DNA from: an uncultured Planctomycetia bacterium
GTDB taxonomy: Bacteria; Planctomycetota; Phycisphaerae; Phycisphaerales; SM1A02
Direction of reading: 5' to 3'
Assembly: GCA_937871505.1 (NCBI GenBank)
Contig: CALMPF010000071.1
Span: 1 to 53,454 of the forward strand
Length of the DNA stretch: 53,454 bases
Each line of letters begins with the position of its first letter. Position 1 is the first letter of the stretch. The notes under the pieces are model-generated. The model did not search any database, had not been told where the DNA came from, and was given only the letters and a program-made list of their open reading frames with translations. Below are positions 18,752 through 30,934 of this stretch, piece after piece. The position numbers were made by a program, and so were the translations under genes.

Positions 18752-19133
18752 GGGAGCGGGAGTCGAAGCGAGCCGCCGCGGTGCATGACCGCTTCCGCGG
18801 CCGCCTTCGCCGCGCGGCCACCGTCGATGCGCGAACGTCCCGGCCGCATCCGGCGGTCCGCCGCACGCTCCGCCACGTCCGCGCCGGACCCGGGCCGCGC
18901 CGCTCCCGAGCGCTCGGCGCGCAGGCGGTCGCCGGAAGCGAGTCCGCTGGAGCGGGAGCGGCCGGGGCCATCCGCTCACCCGCGATCGCGGAATCGGTCC
19001 TCCACCCGCGCCGCCGCGCGGCCGAGGCCGCTGCTTGACAAGGCGGGGCGCCGGGCCGGACACTCCCGCAACTCCCGCTCGTTCGGTCGCTCCGTTGCCG
19101 CCCGACGTCCGCTCGGGTTCTCCCCGACGCGCC
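18752..19133. other. Intergenic region between ymdB and the RND operon
   Basis: Most of this region is the MITE-like repeat copy A at 18780-19006. The remaining 127 bases before the adaptor gene presumably carry the operon promoter, but I see no convincing -35/-10 pair. No gene is supported. Confidence 0.5.
18780..19006 (+). repeat. MITE-like repeat, copy A, with terminal inverted repeats
   Basis: This 227-bp block starts GGTGCATGACCG and ends CGGTCCTCCACC, an imperfect inversion of its start: 17 of 21 terminal bases pair. Along its length it aligns with copy B at 43792-44032 in the opposite orientation. Shared internal blocks include TTCCGCGGCC, GCGCGGCCA, GGGCCGCGCCGC and GAAGCGAGTCCG. It has no open frame of its own in common with copy B. 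It lies 28 bp after the ymdB stop. It fits a small nonautonomous mobile or structural intergenic repeat. Confidence 0.75.
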
Positions 19134-20495
19134 ATGAACCACCGCTCGAACTCCGTCGCCGCCGCTGTACGAACCCGGCGCCGCGTTCCCCTCAGCCAGA
19201 TCGTCGTCGCGCTCCTCGCCGGGGCGACCGCCTTCACCCCCCTCGCTGCCTGCAAGCGGATCGACCAGATCATGCGGCGGCTCGAGCACAGCCAGGCAAA
19301 GTCGCCGGAGCCGCCGGCGATTCCCGTGGAGGTCGCCACCGTGGGCACGCGGCACGTCGACGTCTACGGCACCTGGGTCGCGACGATCACCGGGTCGGTC
19401 GACGCCGCCATCCGTCCGCGCGTCAGCGGCTACCTCCTGTCGCGCAACTACGAGGAGGGGAGCTTCGTTCGCTCCGGGGCGCTGCTCTTCGAGATCGACC
19501 CGCGTCCCTTCACCGCGGCGCTGGACCAGGCGCGGGCCACGCTGGCCCGCAGCCAGGCCGAGCAGGCCAAGACGCAGCTCGACGTCGATCGATACACGCC
19601 GCTGGTCGCCAAGCGCGCTGTCAGCCAGCAGGAACTCGACGACGCCATCGGCAACAACAACGCCAACCTCGCCCAGATCAAGGCCAACGAGGCGATGGTC
19701 GTCGACGCTGAGCTGAACCTCTCCTTCACGAGGGTGATCGCTCCCATCGACGGCATCATCGGGATGGCCAACGCCCAGATCGGCGATCTCGTCGGGCCCG
19801 CCTCGCCCGTCCCGCTGACGACGATGTCGACGCTCGATCCGCTGACGGTCTATTTCTTCCCGACCGAGCGCGAGTACCTCGCGATCGCCGAGAAGGTCGC
19901 GGCGACCGCCCCGAAGCCGATGGAGGAGCGCGAGGCGCGATATGAGCTCATCCTCGCCGACGGCAGCACCTTCGGCCAGCGCGGCACGTTCTACTTCGTC
20001 GATCGGCAGGTCGACTCGCGGACCGGGTCGATCCGCGTCGGGCTGCGCTTCCCGAACCCCGGGAACGTGATCCGCCCGGGGCAGTTCGGCAAGGTCCGCG
20101 CGGTGAAGAACTCGATCGAGGATGCGGTGGTCGTTCCCGAGCGGGCGATCGCCGACGTGCAGGGCTCCTTCCAGGTCGCGGTGGTCGGTCATGACAGCAC
20201 CGTCGAGATGCGCAATGTCACGATCGGTCCGCAGGACGGCGCCGATCGCGTGATCCTCGATGGCCTCAAGGCGGGAGAGACGATCGTCGTCGAGGGGATC
20301 CAGAAGGTCCGCAGCGGGACGAAGGTCGCGCCGCAGGCGGCGAAGCCGGCGGCCCCGGCCGCGACCCCGGCGACTGGACGGAGCGGCAGCTCGCCGTCGA
20401 ACCCGGGGGCCCGACCGCTGCGGCGATCGAGCTCCAGTTCCAGGGCGGGCCCGGCGCCCGGCGGCGCCTCACGCCCGACGGGAACGGGCCGCTGA
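19134..20495 (+). CDS. RND efflux periplasmic adaptor (membrane fusion protein)
   Basis: This 453-residue lipoprotein links the inner-membrane pump to the outer-membrane channel. Its signal segment [19 protein letters not shown] ends in lipobox LAAC. Biotinyl-lipoyl halves ([21 protein letters not shown] and [19 protein letters not shown]) flank a helical hairpin ([20 protein letters not shown] to [12 protein letters not shown]). A beta-barrel and a membrane-proximal domain follow ([41 protein letters not shown]), the AcrA/MexA layout. The C-terminal 60 residues are a low-complexity Ala/Pro/Ser-rich tail not typical of the family. The start at 19134 was chosen for the signal peptide. The stop overlaps the pump start by one base (TGATG), so the two are translationally coupled. 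Confidence 0.95.
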   Translation: MNHRSNSVAAAVRTRRRVPLSQIVVALLAGATAFTPLAACKRIDQIMRRLEHSQAKSPEPPAIPVEVATVGTRHVDVYGTWVATITGSVDAAIRPRVSGYLLSRNYEEGSFVRSGALLFEIDPRPFTAALDQARATLARSQAEQAKTQLDVDRYTPLVAKRAVSQQELDDAIGNNNANLAQIKANEAMVVDAELNLSFTRVIAPIDGIIGMANAQIGDLVGPASPVPLTTMSTLDPLTVYFFPTEREYLAIAEKVAATAPKPMEEREARYELILADGSTFGQRGTFYFVDRQVDSRTGSIRVGLRFPNPGNVIRPGQFGKVRAVKNSIEDAVVVPERAIADVQGSFQVAVVGHDSTVEMRNVTIGPQDGADRVILDGLKAGETIVVEGIQKVRSGTKVAPQAAKPAAPAATPATGRSGSSPSNPGARPLRRSSSSSRAGPAPGGASRPTGTGR

Positions 20496-23400
20496 TGGCA
20501 CGGTTCTTCATCAACCGGCCGATCGTCGCGATGGTGATCTCCATCCTCATGGTGATCGCCGGCGCCGTCAGCGTGCTGCGGCTGCCCGTCTCGCAGTTTC
20601 CCGACATCGTCCCGCCGGAGATCCAGATCCAGACGACGTACGTCGGGGCCGATGCGCTCACCGTCGAGCAGGCGGTCGCGGCGCCGATCGAGCAGCAGAT
20701 CCCCGGCGTGATCGGGCTCAACTACGTCTACTCGCTCAACGCCCAGAACGGCTCCTGCACCGTGCGGGCGAACTTCGCCGTCGGCACCGACCTGAGCACC
20801 GATCAGGTGCTGACGCAGATGCGCTCCAACCAGGCGCAGGGGCAGCTTCCCCAGGCGGTCCGCAACTACGGCCTGACGGTGCTCCCCTCGACGACGTCGC
20901 CGCTGATGCTGGTGACGCTCTCCTCGCCCGACGGCAGCCGCGACGCGAAGTTCCTCGCCAACTACTCGTACATCAACCTCAACAACCCGCTGCTGCGCGT
21001 TCCCGGGATCGGCCAGGTCACGGTCTTCGGCGCGGGGCAGTACGCGATGCGGATGTGGGTACGCCCCGACACGCTCTCCGCGCGGAACGTCACCGTCGAG
21101 GAGATCACGTCGGCCGTCGAGGCGCAGAACACGGTGAACCCGGCGGGGCAGATCGGCGGCGAGCCGGTCCCGGAGGGGCAGGAGTTCACGTACACCGTGA
21201 CCGCCCAGGGCCGGCTCCAGACGCCCGAGGAGTTCGGCGCCATCGTCATCCGCGTCGAGCCGGATGGGTCCCTGCTCCGGATCAGCGACGTTGCCGAGGT
21301 GGAGCTCGGATCGCAGTACTACAACCTGATCGGCCGGGTGAACGAGGCTCCGGCGGCGGTCATCGCCCTCTATCAGACGCCGGGCTCCAACGCCCTGGTG
21401 GCGGCCAAGGGCGTCCGCGCCCTGATGGAGGAGTGGTCGCAGCGCTTCCCGTCGGGAATGGTCTACGACATCGCGCTGGACACCACCGAGGCGGTCAGCG
21501 CGGGCATGGAGGAGATCGCCCACACGCTCGTCGAGGCGATCATCCTCGTCATCTTCGTGGTCTTCATCTTCCTCCAGGGCTGGCGCGCGACCCTGATCCC
21601 GCTGCTGGCCGTGCCGGTCTCCCTCGTCGGCACCTTCATTCTCTTCCCGGCGCTCGGCTTCTCGATCAACACGCTCAGCCTTTTCGGGCTGGTCCTCGCG
21701 ATCGGGCTGGTGGTCGACGACGCGATCGTCGTCGTCGAGGCGATCGAGCACCACATCGAGCAGGGCCTGGCGCCGAAGGAAGCGGCGCTGAAGGCGATGA
21801 GCGAGGTCTCGGGTCCCGTCGTCGCGATCGCGCTGGTCCTTTCCGCGGTCTTCGTCCCGACGATCTTCATCCCGGGAATGACGGGCGAGCTCTATCAGCA
21901 GTTCGCCCTGACGATCGCCTGCTCGATCTGCATCTCCGCCTTCAACGCGCTCTCGCTCAGCCCGGCGCTGGGAGCGCTGCTCCTGCGCCCGCGGAAGCCG
22001 GCGCGGGGACCGCTCGGCCTCTTCTTCCGCGGGTTCAACCGGGTCTTCGGCTGGTCGACGGACCGCTACGTCTCGGTCTGCCGGCTGCTCTCGCGGAGAC
22101 TGCTGCTCACCGTCGTGCTGCTCGGCGCTTCGATCTTCGGCCTCGGCGGCCTCGGCAAGCTGCTCGCGCCGGGCTTCCTCACGGACGAGGACAACGGCTA
22201 CTTCTACGTCAACGTCCAGCTCCCGCCGGCCTCGTCGCTCCAGCGCAGCGACGCGATCGCCCGCAGCGTCGAGAAGATCATCCTCGGCACGCCGGGGGTC
22301 GAGTACTGCACGACCGTCGTGGGGTTCTCGCTGCTGAGCTCGGTTCAGTCGACGGACTCCGCGTTCTTCTTCATCACGCTCAAGAACTGGAAGGAGCGGA
22401 CGACCCCGGAAACGCAGTACCACGCCATCATGCAGTCGATCCGCGAGCGCCTCGCGGTGATTCCGGGCGCCATCGCCTTTCCCTTCTCGCCGCCGGCGAT
22501 TCCCGGCGTCGGAACCGCGGGCGGCGTCACGTTCATGCTTCAGGACCGCGCCGGGCGCGACGTCTCGTTCCTCGCCTCCAACGCCGACAAGTTCGCGGCG
22601 GCGGCCCGCGAGCGGCCCGAGATCGCCTCGATCGTCACCACCTTCTCTCCCTACACGCCCTCCTTCCGCGCGGTGGTCGAGCCCGAGCAGGTCCTCAAGC
22701 AGGGCGTGAACCTCTCGAGCCTCTACTCGACGCTGGGGACGCTCCTCGGCGGCGGGTTCATCAACTACTTCAACCGCTTCGGCCAGGTCTGGCAGGTCTA
22801 CGTGCAGGCCGCGGGCGAGTACCGGACCGATCCGGAGCAGATCGGCCTCTTCGGCGTCCGGAATCGCGACGGGGATGCCGTGCCGCTGAGCGCCCTGGTC
22901 GACATGGAGCGTTCCTTCGGGCCCTCCTTCACCATGCGGTTCAACCTGTACCGCTCGGTGCAGTTCACCGTCGCGCCGCGGCCCGGCGTCTCCACCACCC
23001 AGGCGATGCGCGCGCTGGAGGCGACGTTCGCCGAGACGATGCCGAGCGAGATGGGCTACGACTACTTCGGCATGAGCTTCCAGGAGGAGCAGGCGGCCAA
23101 GGGCGTTCCTGCCTCGGCGATCTTCGCGCTCTCGTTCCTCTTCGTCTTCCTGATCCTCGCGGCGCAGTACGAGAGCTGGTCGCTTCCCTTCAGCGTGCTG
23201 CTCAGCACGCCGGTGGCGGTGATGGGCGCCTTCGCGGCGCTGCTGGTCCGCGAGCTCGAGCTGAATCTCTACGCCCAGGTCGGGCTGATCATGCTCATCG
23301 GCCTGACGGCGAAGAACGCGATCCTGATCGTCGAGTTCGCCAAGGTCGAGGCGGAGAGCGGCAAGTCGCCGCTCGAGGCGGCGCTGACGGCGGCGAAGCT

Positions 23401-23686
23401 GCGCCTGCGGCCGATCCTCATGACCGCGTTCGCCTTCATCCTCGGCTGCGTGCCGCTGGTGATCGCCGACGGGGCCGGCGCGGTCTCGCGCCGCGTCCTC
23501 GGCACGACGGTCGTCGGCGGAATGCTCGCGGCGTCGCTTCTGGCGATCTTCATCGTGCCGCCGCTCTTCGTCCTCGTCGAGCGCCTGATGGGACGCAAGG
23601 CCGACGACGCTCGGCCGCACGGAGAGCCTCCTCCGGCTTCCGCGGCTGCGGCGGAGACGGCCGCTCACGGCGGAGGAACGCCATGA
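20495..23686 (+). CDS. RND multidrug efflux permease, HAE1/AcrB family
   Basis: The 1063-residue inner-membrane pump expels hydrophobic compounds using the proton gradient. [20 protein letters not shown] is the classic first helix. The porter domain carries [20 protein letters not shown] and [14 protein letters not shown]. The proton-relay pair lies in [20 protein letters not shown] (two Asp), and the relay Lys lies in [20 protein letters not shown]. The repeat-two helix [25 protein letters not shown] is also present. The length matches AcrB (about 1050), and all twelve expected membrane segments appear to be present. It shares one base with the adaptor stop and overlaps the channel gene by ATGA, a tight three-gene operon. 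The substrate cannot be told from the sequence; no regulator gene adjoins. Confidence 0.97.
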   Translation: MARFFINRPIVAMVISILMVIAGAVSVLRLPVSQFPDIVPPEIQIQTTYVGADALTVEQAVAAPIEQQIPGVIGLNYVYSLNAQNGSCTVRANFAVGTDLSTDQVLTQMRSNQAQGQLPQAVRNYGLTVLPSTTSPLMLVTLSSPDGSRDAKFLANYSYINLNNPLLRVPGIGQVTVFGAGQYAMRMWVRPDTLSARNVTVEEITSAVEAQNTVNPAGQIGGEPVPEGQEFTYTVTAQGRLQTPEEFGAIVIRVEPDGSLLRISDVAEVELGSQYYNLIGRVNEAPAAVIALYQTPGSNALVAAKGVRALMEEWSQRFPSGMVYDIALDTTEAVSAGMEEIAHTLVEAIILVIFVVFIFLQGWRATLIPLLAVPVSLVGTFILFPALGFSINTLSLFGLVLAIGLVVDDAIVVVEAIEHHIEQGLAPKEAALKAMSEVSGPVVAIALVLSAVFVPTIFIPGMTGELYQQFALTIACSICISAFNALSLSPALGALLLRPRKPARGPLGLFFRGFNRVFGWSTDRYVSVCRLLSRRLLLTVVLLGASIFGLGGLGKLLAPGFLTDEDNGYFYVNVQLPPASSLQRSDAIARSVEKIILGTPGVEYCTTVVGFSLLSSVQSTDSAFFFITLKNWKERTTPETQYHAIMQSIRERLAVIPGAIAFPFSPPAIPGVGTAGGVTFMLQDRAGRDVSFLASNADKFAAAARERPEIASIVTTFSPYTPSFRAVVEPEQVLKQGVNLSSLYSTLGTLLGGGFINYFNRFGQVWQVYVQAAGEYRTDPEQIGLFGVRNRDGDAVPLSALVDMERSFGPSFTMRFNLYRSVQFTVAPRPGVSTTQAMRALEATFAETMPSEMGYDYFGMSFQEEQAAKGVPASAIFALSFLFVFLILAAQYESWSLPFSVLLSTPVAVMGAFAALLVRELELNLYAQVGLIMLIGLTAKNAILIVEFAKVEAESGKSPLEAALTAAKLRLRPILMTAFAFILGCVPLVIADGAGAVSRRVLGTTVVGGMLAASLLAIFIVPPLFVLVERLMGRKADDARPHGEPPPASAAAAETAAHGGGTP

Positions 23687-25290
23687 GCAGACGATGGCGC
23701 CCGACTCTCTCGGCGCGGCCGGCTCATCGAGCTCATCGGGAGCCGCCTGCCCGCGCCGGTGCCCGCCCCCTTGCGGCCGCGATGACCTCGGCGCTCGCTG
23801 CGGCGGCCATCGCCGGCATCGCGTCCATCGGCGGCTGCATGGTCGGTCCCGACTATCGCCGCCCCGAGCTCTCGATGCCGGGCGCATTCCGCACGCTCGC
23901 GCCGGCGAGCGCGGAGGAGACCTCCATCGCGGACCTCGCCTGGTGGGAGGTGTTCGACGACCCGACGCTGGTGGCGCTGATCGACGAGGCGCTGCGCAAC
24001 AACCGCGACCTCAAGGCGGCCGTCGCGCGGATCGCCGCGGCGCAGGGCGTCCGGGCGCAGGCGCGGGCGCCGCTCTTTCCGCAGGTCGGCTACGGCGGGG
24101 GCGTGAGCCGGGGCCGCAACGAGGCCTTCGGCGCCATCAGCCCCAACGCCGGCGCGACGGAGTCGACCGCCTTCGTCGATCTCAACGTCGCATGGGAGCT
24201 CGATCTCTGGGGCCGTGTGCGCCGCTCGGACGAGGCGGCGCTGGCGCTGATCCTCCAGACCGAGGAGGCCCGGCGAGGGTTGATGCTCCTGATCGTCTCC
24301 GAGGTCGCCGCCGACTGGTTCACGCTCATCGGGCTCGACCGGCAGATCGCCGTCTCGAAGCAGAGCGTCCGGAACTTCGGCGACTCCGAGACGCTCTTCC
24401 GCGAGCGCGCCGATGGCGGGGTCGGCAGCGACCTCCCGGTGCTCCGGGCGCAGGCGCTCAAGTCGCAGGCGGCCGCTGCGGTGCCCGAGCTCGAGCGGCG
24501 CCTGTACGCCCTCGAGAACGCTCTCTGCACGCTCGTCGGACGACCGCCGGGCTCCATCCTCCGCGACGCGTCGCTGCCCTCGATCGCGCCGCCGGAGATC
24601 CCCGCAGGCGTGCCCTCCGAGCTTCTTGAGCGGCGCCCGGACGTCCGTCAGGCGGAGGCTGCGGTGATGCAGAACAGCGCCCTGATCGGCGTCGCCACGG
24701 CGGAGTTCTTCCCGCGGATCGGTCTCACCACGATCCTCGGGCGCGCGAGCCCGGACCTCAGCGACTTCTCCAGCGGCACGTGGAACCTCTGGTCGATCGC
24801 GGCGCAGCTCGCCGGTCCGCTCTTCACCGGAGGGTTCCTCACCGGCCAGCTCGACCAGGCGAAGGCGCAGTGGGTCGAGAGCGTCGCGCAGTACGAGCAG
24901 GTCGTCCTCTCCGCCCTCGCGGACACCTCGACCGCCCTGATCGACCGGACCAAGATCGGCGAGGCGATCGGATTCCAGCGCGAGCGGGTCGCAGCCCTCG
25001 AGAAGTCGGTTCAGATGTCGCTCCTGCGCTTCGATCTCGGTCGGGCCAGCTACTACGAGGTGCTCGAAGCGCAGCAGCAGCTCTTCCCGGCGCAGCTCGT
25101 GGTGGCGGAGCTCGAGGCGGACGAGCTGGTCTCCTTCGCGCGCATCTATCGAGCGCTGGGCGGCGGCTGGCGGACGCCGGCGGGCGAGTGGGTGCGCCCC
25201 GATCCGGCCGCCGCACCGGAGGCTTCGACGACCGCAGCCCGCTCCGAGGAAGGCGGCAGGAGCGAGCGCCGCCTCGCGGGCGCGCCCTGA
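23683..25290 (+). CDS. Efflux outer-membrane factor, NodT/OprM-like lipoprotein
   Basis: The 535-residue outer-membrane channel completes the tripartite pump. The lipobox IGGC precedes [18 protein letters not shown], the OprM/NodT signature, and [27 protein letters not shown] opens the first outer-membrane efflux repeat. [20 protein letters not shown] and the second-half repeat [25 protein letters not shown] segment ([15 protein letters not shown]) fit the family. [22 protein letters not shown] closes the second hairpin. A 44-residue N-terminus before the lipobox is unusually long. GGAGG lies 7 nt before the ATG, and the ATGA overlap with the pump gene supports this start. The C-terminal 40 residues are disordered. 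Confidence 0.95.
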   Translation: MSRRWRPTLSARPAHRAHREPPARAGARPLAAAMTSALAAAAIAGIASIGGCMVGPDYRRPELSMPGAFRTLAPASAEETSIADLAWWEVFDDPTLVALIDEALRNNRDLKAAVARIAAAQGVRAQARAPLFPQVGYGGGVSRGRNEAFGAISPNAGATESTAFVDLNVAWELDLWGRVRRSDEAALALILQTEEARRGLMLLIVSEVAADWFTLIGLDRQIAVSKQSVRNFGDSETLFRERADGGVGSDLPVLRAQALKSQAAAAVPELERRLYALENALCTLVGRPPGSILRDASLPSIAPPEIPAGVPSELLERRPDVRQAEAAVMQNSALIGVATAEFFPRIGLTTILGRASPDLSDFSSGTWNLWSIAAQLAGPLFTGGFLTGQLDQAKAQWVESVAQYEQVVLSALADTSTALIDRTKIGEAIGFQRERVAALEKSVQMSLLRFDLGRASYYEVLEAQQQLFPAQLVVAELEADELVSFARIYRALGGGWRTPAGEWVRPDPAAAPEASTTAARSEEGGRSERRLAGAP

Positions 25291-25382
25291 GCAGCGGGTC
25301 GTTGCCAGCGCCATCGCCGGACTCGGTCGGGCATCGGCCCCGAGCTGGCTCCAGCCGAGCGGGCTTCTCCACCGATCCGCAC

Positions 25383-25982
25383 ATGACCGATCCAAAGCTC
25401 CCCATCGTCCTGCTCGCCCGCCACGGCGAGACGGCGTGGAGTCTCTCCGGACAGCACACCGGGCTGACCGATCTGCCCCTGACCGAGCGCGGCGAGCGCA
25501 ATGCGCTCCGGCTGGGGGAACGCCTCGCGCAACGACGATTCGCGCTGGTCCTCACAAGCCCGCTCCGGCGCGCGCAGCGGACCTGCGCGCTGGCGGGATA
25601 CGCGTCGGCGGCGACGATCGATCCTGATCTGGTCGAGTGGGACTACGGCGCTTACGAGGGCCGGCGCTCCGCGGAAGTCCTCGCGGAGCGCCCGGGCTGG
25701 AACCTCTTCCGCGACGGCTGCCCCGGAGGTGAGTCGCCGGAGGCGGTCGGCGCCCGCGCCGACCGCGTCGTCGCGCGGCTCCGTGCGCAGTCCGGGGACG
25801 CGCTGCTCTTCTCGAGCGGCCACTTCCTCCGCGTCCTCGCGGCCCGCTGGCTGGGAATGCCGGTCTCCGCCGGCGAGCACTTCGCGCTGGACACGGCGAG
25901 CCTCAGCGCCCTCGGCTCCGAGCACGCGCTCGTCCGGCCGGTGCTCTGGCTCTGGAACGACGTCCGGCACGTCGGGGCGTAG
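25383..25982 (+). CDS. Histidine phosphatase family protein
   Basis: This 199-residue member of the phosphoglycerate-mutase-like phosphatases has the catalytic RHG motif in [20 protein letters not shown], where the His takes the phosphate. [16 protein letters not shown] carries the phosphate-binding Arg, WDYGAYEGR the acid/base Glu region, and [18 protein letters not shown] the second His. Such proteins act on small phosphorylated metabolites or sugars; the substrate is unknown. The start at 25383 places the RHG motif at the usual position, about residue 13. It follows the efflux operon after 92 bp on the same strand, but a functional link is not evident. Confidence 0.9.
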   Translation: MTDPKLPIVLLARHGETAWSLSGQHTGLTDLPLTERGERNALRLGERLAQRRFALVLTSPLRRAQRTCALAGYASAATIDPDLVEWDYGAYEGRRSAEVLAERPGWNLFRDGCPGGESPEAVGARADRVVARLRAQSGDALLFSSGHFLRVLAARWLGMPVSAGEHFALDTASLSALGSEHALVRPVLWLWNDVRHVGA

Positions 25983-26043
25983 CCCGTCAGCGCCCGCGGC
26001 GCGGACCGCTGCGCCGCCGCAGTGCCGCGGGCGGATCGCGCGC

Positions 26044-29000
26044 TCACGCCCAGCCGCCGCCGCCGGGAGTCTCGATGAGGAGCAGGGCGCCCGCCTCGAC
26101 GTCGAGGGCGGCGCAGGATCCGAGATCGATCGACCGGCCATCGACGTGGAAGAGGGTGTTCCGTCCCGGCGCACCCGGCTCGCCCGCGCCGAGTCCCGGA
26201 GCGCCGAGCGTCCGGCGCTGCGAGAGGATCGAGAGCGAGACCGGCGCGAGAAAGCGGTATGCGCGGAGGAGCCCGTCGCCGCCGCGCCGCCGGCCGGCGC
26301 CCCCCGAACCGCGACGCAGCGCGAAGCGCTCGATGCGGACCGGCCAGCGCCGCTCGAGCACCTCGACGTCGGTGATGCGGGTGTTGGTCATGTGGACGTG
26401 GACGCCGCCTGCGCCGTCCGCACCCCCTGCGCCGGCGACTCCGGCGGCGCTCGCTTCCGCACCGAGGCCGGGCACCGCGCCGGCGCCGCCGCCGAGCGTC
26501 TCGTAGCAGCCGAACGCGGGGCCCGCCGCGGCGCCGAAGATCACGTTGTTCATCGTCGCCTGCGACCCCGCCTGCGCGCCCGCGGCGCGGAGCAGGAGAT
26601 CGGCGAGACGCTGGCTGATCTCGGTGTTCCCCGCGCCGACCGGCGGAGAGCGGGCGGGGTCGGCGACGAAGAAGGGGCGGAGCAGCCCCGGCGGGACGTG
26701 GATCGAGACATCCTCGAGCAGGCCTTCGTTGAGCGGAAGCGCGAGGGCGCCGGGCTCGTCGATCAGCGTGCGGAGGACGTACATCGTCACGGCGCGGACG
26801 ATCGCGGGCGTGGCGTTGAGCGGGCCGGAGAGCACGGGGCCGGAGCCGGTGAAGTCGATGCGGAGCCGACCGCCCCGGCGCTCGATGGTCGCGACGATCG
26901 GCGTGCCGTCGTCGAGCCGATCGGCGGCGGTGCGCGGCGCGGCGACGGCGCCTTCGCCGGCGGCGAGCCTGGTGACGGCGCGGCGCGCCAGCGTGCGGGC
27001 GTGCGCCCGCATCTCGTCGAGTCGCTCCGAGAGCGCCGCGGGGCCGATCGCCGCGGCCAGCGCGGAGAGCTGCTCGGCGCCGAGCGCGTTGGCGGCGACC
27101 GCCGCGCGGAGGTCGGCGAGGTTCTCCGCGACGGCTCGCGACGGCCACGGCGCGGCGCTCAGCAGGGCCTCGAGCTCGTCCCACCTCGCTCCTCCGGCCT
27201 CCGCAAGGAGGAAGGGCGTCACCACCACCGCCTCCTCGGCGAGGCTGCGGGCGTCGAAGGGCATCGATCCGGGACGGATGCCGCCGAGCTCCGCGTGATG
27301 CGCCCGCGATGCGGCGAAGCCGATCGGCTCCGTCTCGGTGCCTGCCGCGAAGATCGGCGTGATCACCGTGAGGTCGGGCAGGTGCGATCCGCCGCACTCG
27401 GGGTGGTTCGAGAGCCAGACGTCGCCGCGCCGCGGCGGACGCGCGGCGCGGAGCGCCGCGGCGACCGCACGGACGCAGGGACCGAGGGCGCCCAGGTGCA
27501 CGGGGACATGGGCCGCGTTGACGACCAGGCGCCCCCGCGCGTCGAGGAGGCCGCAGGAGAAGTCCAGCCGCTCCTTCACGTTGACCGAGATCGCGGTGCG
27601 GCGAAGCAGTTCGCCCATCGACTCGGCGATCGAGGTCAGCCGCGCGGCGACGATCTCGCGCGGCGTCGCGACCGCGACCGGACCGCGCTCGGCGCTGCGC
27701 CGCAGGAGAAGGCCCCCCGAGGAGCCGGCGGCATCCTCCGGTTCGACGCGCCACCCCGGGGGAATCCAGGCGCTTCCGTGGGCCTGGCGCACGAGCAGCG
27801 GTCCTTCGAGGGGCGGGCCCGCTTCGAGGGCGCGGCCCTCGGCGCCATCGCGCTCGGCGCCCTCGGCGACGCGATCGTGGCGATCGCCTCTGCGGGACTC
27901 GTCGCGAGCGCACGGAGCGCGGACGGGCTCGTCTCCGCGGCGAAGCGCAGTCAGCCGCTCGACATCGACGATCGCAGCCCGCCGCCACGTCCCGTCGAAC
28001 CACGCCGCGAGCGTCGTCACGCTCGCGGTCGGCTCCGCCGATCGCGCCGCCGGGGAGGCTGCTGCGGCCGCTGCGGGCGCCGAGCCCGGGACCGTCCCGC
28101 GCGTCGCCCTCTCGTCGAGGCTCGCGGAGACGTGAACGTCGACGATCTCGATCGGGCGATCCGGGGGCTGGGTGCCGTGCAGCCGCGCGTAAGCGCGGCG
28201 AAAGCGCTCCGCGATGGCCGATGGCGAGTCGTCGCGGTCGAACGCGGTGTCGAGCGCGCTCTCCTGACCGAGCGAGCGCAGCTCGGCCGAGCAGGTCGCG
28301 ATGCAGCGTGCCCGGAGCGAGTCGTCGGGAGCCCCGCCGCCGAGATCGCGGGCGAGCGCCGCGAGGGCGTCATCAAGGGCGCCGTCGGCCGCGCCGCGCA
28401 GTGCGATGAGCGCGCTTTCATCGAGCCGTCGGTGGACCGCGCTCGAGGCCCGCCGTTGCAGCGGCGCCGCATCGAGACCGACCGCGCTGAGCAGGCCCGC
28501 ATCCGCAGGCAGCAGCACGGTCGAGATTCCGAGCCGATCGGCGACGGCGCAGGCGTGGATGCCGCCGGAGCCTCCGAAGGCGATCAGGACATGGTCCGCG
28601 CAGTCAATTCCCTGGCGGATCGAGATCGACGCGATCGCCTCGGCCATGCGCTCATCCGCGAGATCGACGAGCCGCTGGAGCATCCGGGCGGTGCGCCGCG
28701 AGGGACGGATGGCCGCGGAGTCCTCCGCGCTCGGATCCGGCCCGGTCGTCGCCGGTGCGGACGCGGGTCCTCGCGCCCCGTCGTGATCGGTCCGCGCGGG
28801 CGCCGAACCGGCGGGCTCTTCGGCGGCGAGCGCCGCCGCGGCCGTCGCGGCGAGGGTCTCCGCGGCGCGGAGCGCCGCAGCGCGGTCGATCGGGATTCCC
28901 ATGCGGCTCGGATCCATGCGGCCGAGGAGCAGGTCCGCGTCGGCCAGCGTGAGCGGTCCGCCGCGACCGTGGAACGCCGGGCCCGGATCGGCCCCAGCGC

Positions 29001-30423
29001 TGCGCGGGCCGACGGTGAAGAGGACGCCGTCGAAGCCGAGGACGGAGCCCCCGCCGGCTGCGACGGTCTCGATCGCCACCGCCGGGGCGGCGATCTCGAC
29101 CTCGCCGACGCGATGGGCGTGGCGGAGAATCGGCTCGCCCTCGATGCGGCACACGTCGGTGCTGGTCCCGCCCATGTCGAAGGCGAGGGCGCGGGCGAAG
29201 CGCCCGGGCGCCCCCGCACGCGCGGCCAGCGCCGCGCCGGCCGCTCCGCCCGCCGGACCGCTGAGCAGGCCGTCGGAGGGACGGAAGTTCGCGGAGTCGA
29301 CGAGGCCCCCGGCGCTGGTCATCACCAGCAGCCGGCTCGCGCCGGTCGCACCGGAGCCGGATGCGCCCGGGACTCCGGTGCGCGGAGCGGGGTCCGTCTT
29401 GCCGCGATCGGCGCCATCGAAGCCGCGGCGGACGCGCGCGAGATAGGTCGCCACCACGGGGCCCAGCGCCGCGTCGATCAGGGCGCCCTCCATGCGGCGA
29501 AGGAAGCCCAGGCCGGCATGCGCCGTCGCCGAGGTCCAGACCTGGGTGTGGCCCGCCGCCCGAAGCGCCGCGGCGAGCTGCTCCTCATGGTCGGGACGGA
29601 TCCAGGAGTGAAGCAGCGCGATCGCCACGGCGTCGACGCCGTGCAGGGCCGTGACGACGCGATCGATCTCATGGCGCGTCAGCGGCTCGAGCACGCCGCC
29701 GTCCGCCGCGATGCGCTCCTCGACTTCGACGATCGTCTCGGCGAGCGGCGGGGGCCGCTCGATCCGCAGCGCGAAGAGATCGCGCCGCCGCTGATCGCGG
29801 ATGAAGGGAAGGTCGCCGAAGCCGCGCGTGATCGCGAGGCCGCAGCGCGCGGTGCTGCGTTCCAGCAGGGCGTTGGTGCCGCGGGTCGTCGCGAGGCGCA
29901 TCGCCATCGGCGGAAGGGGCTCCCCGGCAGGCGTCCCGGTGAGGACGCGGGCCGCGAGGATGGGGGCCTCCTCGTCGGCGAAGAGCTCGACGAGGCTTCC
30001 CGGCGCGGGCATCGCCGCGGCGCGGAGCGCAGGCGACTCGGCGCCCGCTGCGCTGGCCTGCTGCGCGGCGATGCGGACCTCGGGGCCGTCGCAGTCGATC
30101 ACGGTGCCGATCGGGGAGAGAGCGCCGACCGGTCGCAGCAGCATTCCAAGCGCCGCTCGCGATGGCGGTGCTGGATCGAGCTTCGCGGCGGCGCCGCTCG
30201 CCGCGACGATGCGGGCGCGGAGCACCGCGCTGCTGAGCACCTTGGCCCGATGTCGCGAGCCGTCGGGGGCCGTCGCGACGCAGTCCGTGAAGGTGCCGCC
30301 GGTGTCGAGCGCGAGCCGCCAGATCGGGCTGGATTGAGAGGGCTGCGGCACGCGGCTGGCTGCGGTGTGAGCGGGATCGGATCGACCGGCGCGGGATCGG
30401 TCGCGCGGGCGCGGAGTCTTCAT
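26044..30423 (-). CDS. Fused hydantoinase/5-oxoprolinase (HyuA-HyuB)
   Basis: The 1459-residue protein joins both halves of the ATP-dependent hydantoinase/5-oxoprolinase family. The A half (about 35-700) begins [21 protein letters not shown] and carries [19 protein letters not shown] and [22 protein letters not shown], the actin-like ATP-binding elements. The B half (about 920-1455) has [29 protein letters not shown]-type [40 protein letters not shown] and [20 protein letters not shown]. Eukaryotic 5-oxoprolinase is also fused; in many bacteria the two are separate. It presumably opens 5-oxoproline or a related lactam in the cytoplasm. The linker between the halves is Ala-rich. The start was set at 30423 to avoid overlap with moaD; an ATG at 30522 remains possible. 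Confidence 0.93.
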   Translation of the reverse strand: MKTPRPRDRSRAGRSDPAHTAASRVPQPSQSSPIWRLALDTGGTFTDCVATAPDGSRHRAKVLSSAVLRARIVAASGAAAKLDPAPPSRAALGMLLRPVGALSPIGTVIDCDGPEVRIAAQQASAAGAESPALRAAAMPAPGSLVELFADEEAPILAARVLTGTPAGEPLPPMAMRLATTRGTNALLERSTARCGLAITRGFGDLPFIRDQRRRDLFALRIERPPPLAETIVEVEERIAADGGVLEPLTRHEIDRVVTALHGVDAVAIALLHSWIRPDHEEQLAAALRAAGHTQVWTSATAHAGLGFLRRMEGALIDAALGPVVATYLARVRRGFDGADRGKTDPAPRTGVPGASGSGATGASRLLVMTSAGGLVDSANFRPSDGLLSGPAGGAAGAALAARAGAPGRFARALAFDMGGTSTDVCRIEGEPILRHAHRVGEVEIAAPAVAIETVAAGGGSVLGFDGVLFTVGPRSAGADPGPAFHGRGGPLTLADADLLLGRMDPSRMGIPIDRAAALRAAETLAATAAAALAAEEPAGSAPARTDHDGARGPASAPATTGPDPSAEDSAAIRPSRRTARMLQRLVDLADERMAEAIASISIRQGIDCADHVLIAFGGSGGIHACAVADRLGISTVLLPADAGLLSAVGLDAAPLQRRASSAVHRRLDESALIALRGAADGALDDALAALARDLGGGAPDDSLRARCIATCSAELRSLGQESALDTAFDRDDSPSAIAERFRRAYARLHGTQPPDRPIEIVDVHVSASLDERATRGTVPGSAPAAAAAASPAARSAEPTASVTTLAAWFDGTWRRAAIVDVERLTALRRGDEPVRAPCARDESRRGDRHDRVAEGAERDGAEGRALEAGPPLEGPLLVRQAHGSAWIPPGWRVEPEDAAGSSGGLLLRRSAERGPVAVATPREIVAARLTSIAESMGELLRRTAISVNVKERLDFSCGLLDARGRLVVNAAHVPVHLGALGPCVRAVAAALRAARPPRRGDVWLSNHPECGGSHLPDLTVITPIFAAGTETEPIGFAASRAHHAELGGIRPGSMPFDARSLAEEAVVVTPFLLAEAGGARWDELEALLSAAPWPSRAVAENLADLRAAVAANALGAEQLSALAAAIGPAALSERLDEMRAHARTLARRAVTRLAAGEGAVAAPRTAADRLDDGTPIVATIERRGGRLRIDFTGSGPVLSGPLNATPAIVRAVTMYVLRTLIDEPGALALPLNEGLLEDVSIHVPPGLLRPFFVADPARSPPVGAGNTEISQRLADLLLRAAGAQAGSQATMNNVIFGAAAGPAFGCYETLGGGAGAVPGLGAEASAAGVAGAGGADGAGGVHVHMTNTRITDVEVLERRWPVRIERFALRRGSGGAGRRRGGDGLLRAYRFLAPVSLSILSQRRTLGAPGLGAGEPGAPGRNTLFHVDGRSIDLGSCAALDVEAGALLLIETPGGGGWA

Positions 30424-30484
30424 GCGCGGCGCCCGGTGCCACCGGGTTTCGCGGAGGGAACCCGGTGCCGCGGGCGCGGCCGTC

Positions 30485-30754
30485 TCATCCTCCGCTGGCA
30501 GGGGGCATGATCGCGACGACATCGCCGGCGGCGAGCGGAGTCGATGCGGGCACGAGGCGCTCGTTGACGGCCAGCACGGCGCCGCTGCGCCACTGCGCGG
30601 CGGCGGCGGCGGCGGCGGGGGAGTGCTTCGCGAGAAGCTCCCATGCGACCCCTGCCGGCGCGCCCGGCGTGAACGTCGCGGCGATCTGACGGACGCCGGC
30701 GCTCTCGGCGACTCCCGCGAACAGGAGGATGGTGCAGGGGAGGGGCTCGGGCAT
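30485..30754 (-). CDS. moaD: MoaD/ThiS-family sulfur carrier
   Basis: The 89-residue protein begins MPEPLPCTILLFAGVAESAG and ends VVAIMPPASGG. It has the length, the LFAGVAE opening strand, the LAVNERLVPASTPLAAGDVV beta-grasp core and the C-terminal GG of the small subunit of molybdopterin synthase. The terminal Gly is adenylated and thiocarboxylated to deliver sulfur to molybdopterin precursor in the cytoplasm. An Ala run in the middle (AAAAAAA) is coded by GC-rich repeats. It lies 180 bp after moeA on the same strand, which supports molybdenum-cofactor use instead of thiamine. moaE and moaABC are not in the window. The start matches the conserved opening strand. Confidence 0.85.
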   Translation of the reverse strand: MPEPLPCTILLFAGVAESAGVRQIAATFTPGAPAGVAWELLAKHSPAAAAAAAQWRSGAVLAVNERLVPASTPLAAGDVVAIMPPASGG

Positions 30755-30934
30755 GGCGGTGATTATCGTTCGAACGGGCCGGAGCGTCCGGGCGCGGGTG
30801 GACGCGACCCGGCTTCGCGCCGGGCTCATCAGCGAAGGCCGCGCTTCAGGCGGCCGGCCTCGTCGCGGCCGCGGCTCCCTGAAGCCACCCGACTCGCGGG
30901 CGGCGACGGGCTGCAATCGGCGCGGCCTCTCCCC

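Noticed and set aside
20189..23887. 1232-residue open frame on the minus strand
   Set aside because: It is antisense to the RND permease, whose protein is unmistakable; the translation is charged low-complexity sequence.
25501..30510. 1669-residue open frame on the plus strand
   Set aside because: It is antisense to the fused hydantoinase and overlaps the histidine phosphatase in another frame; it has no recognisable domain.
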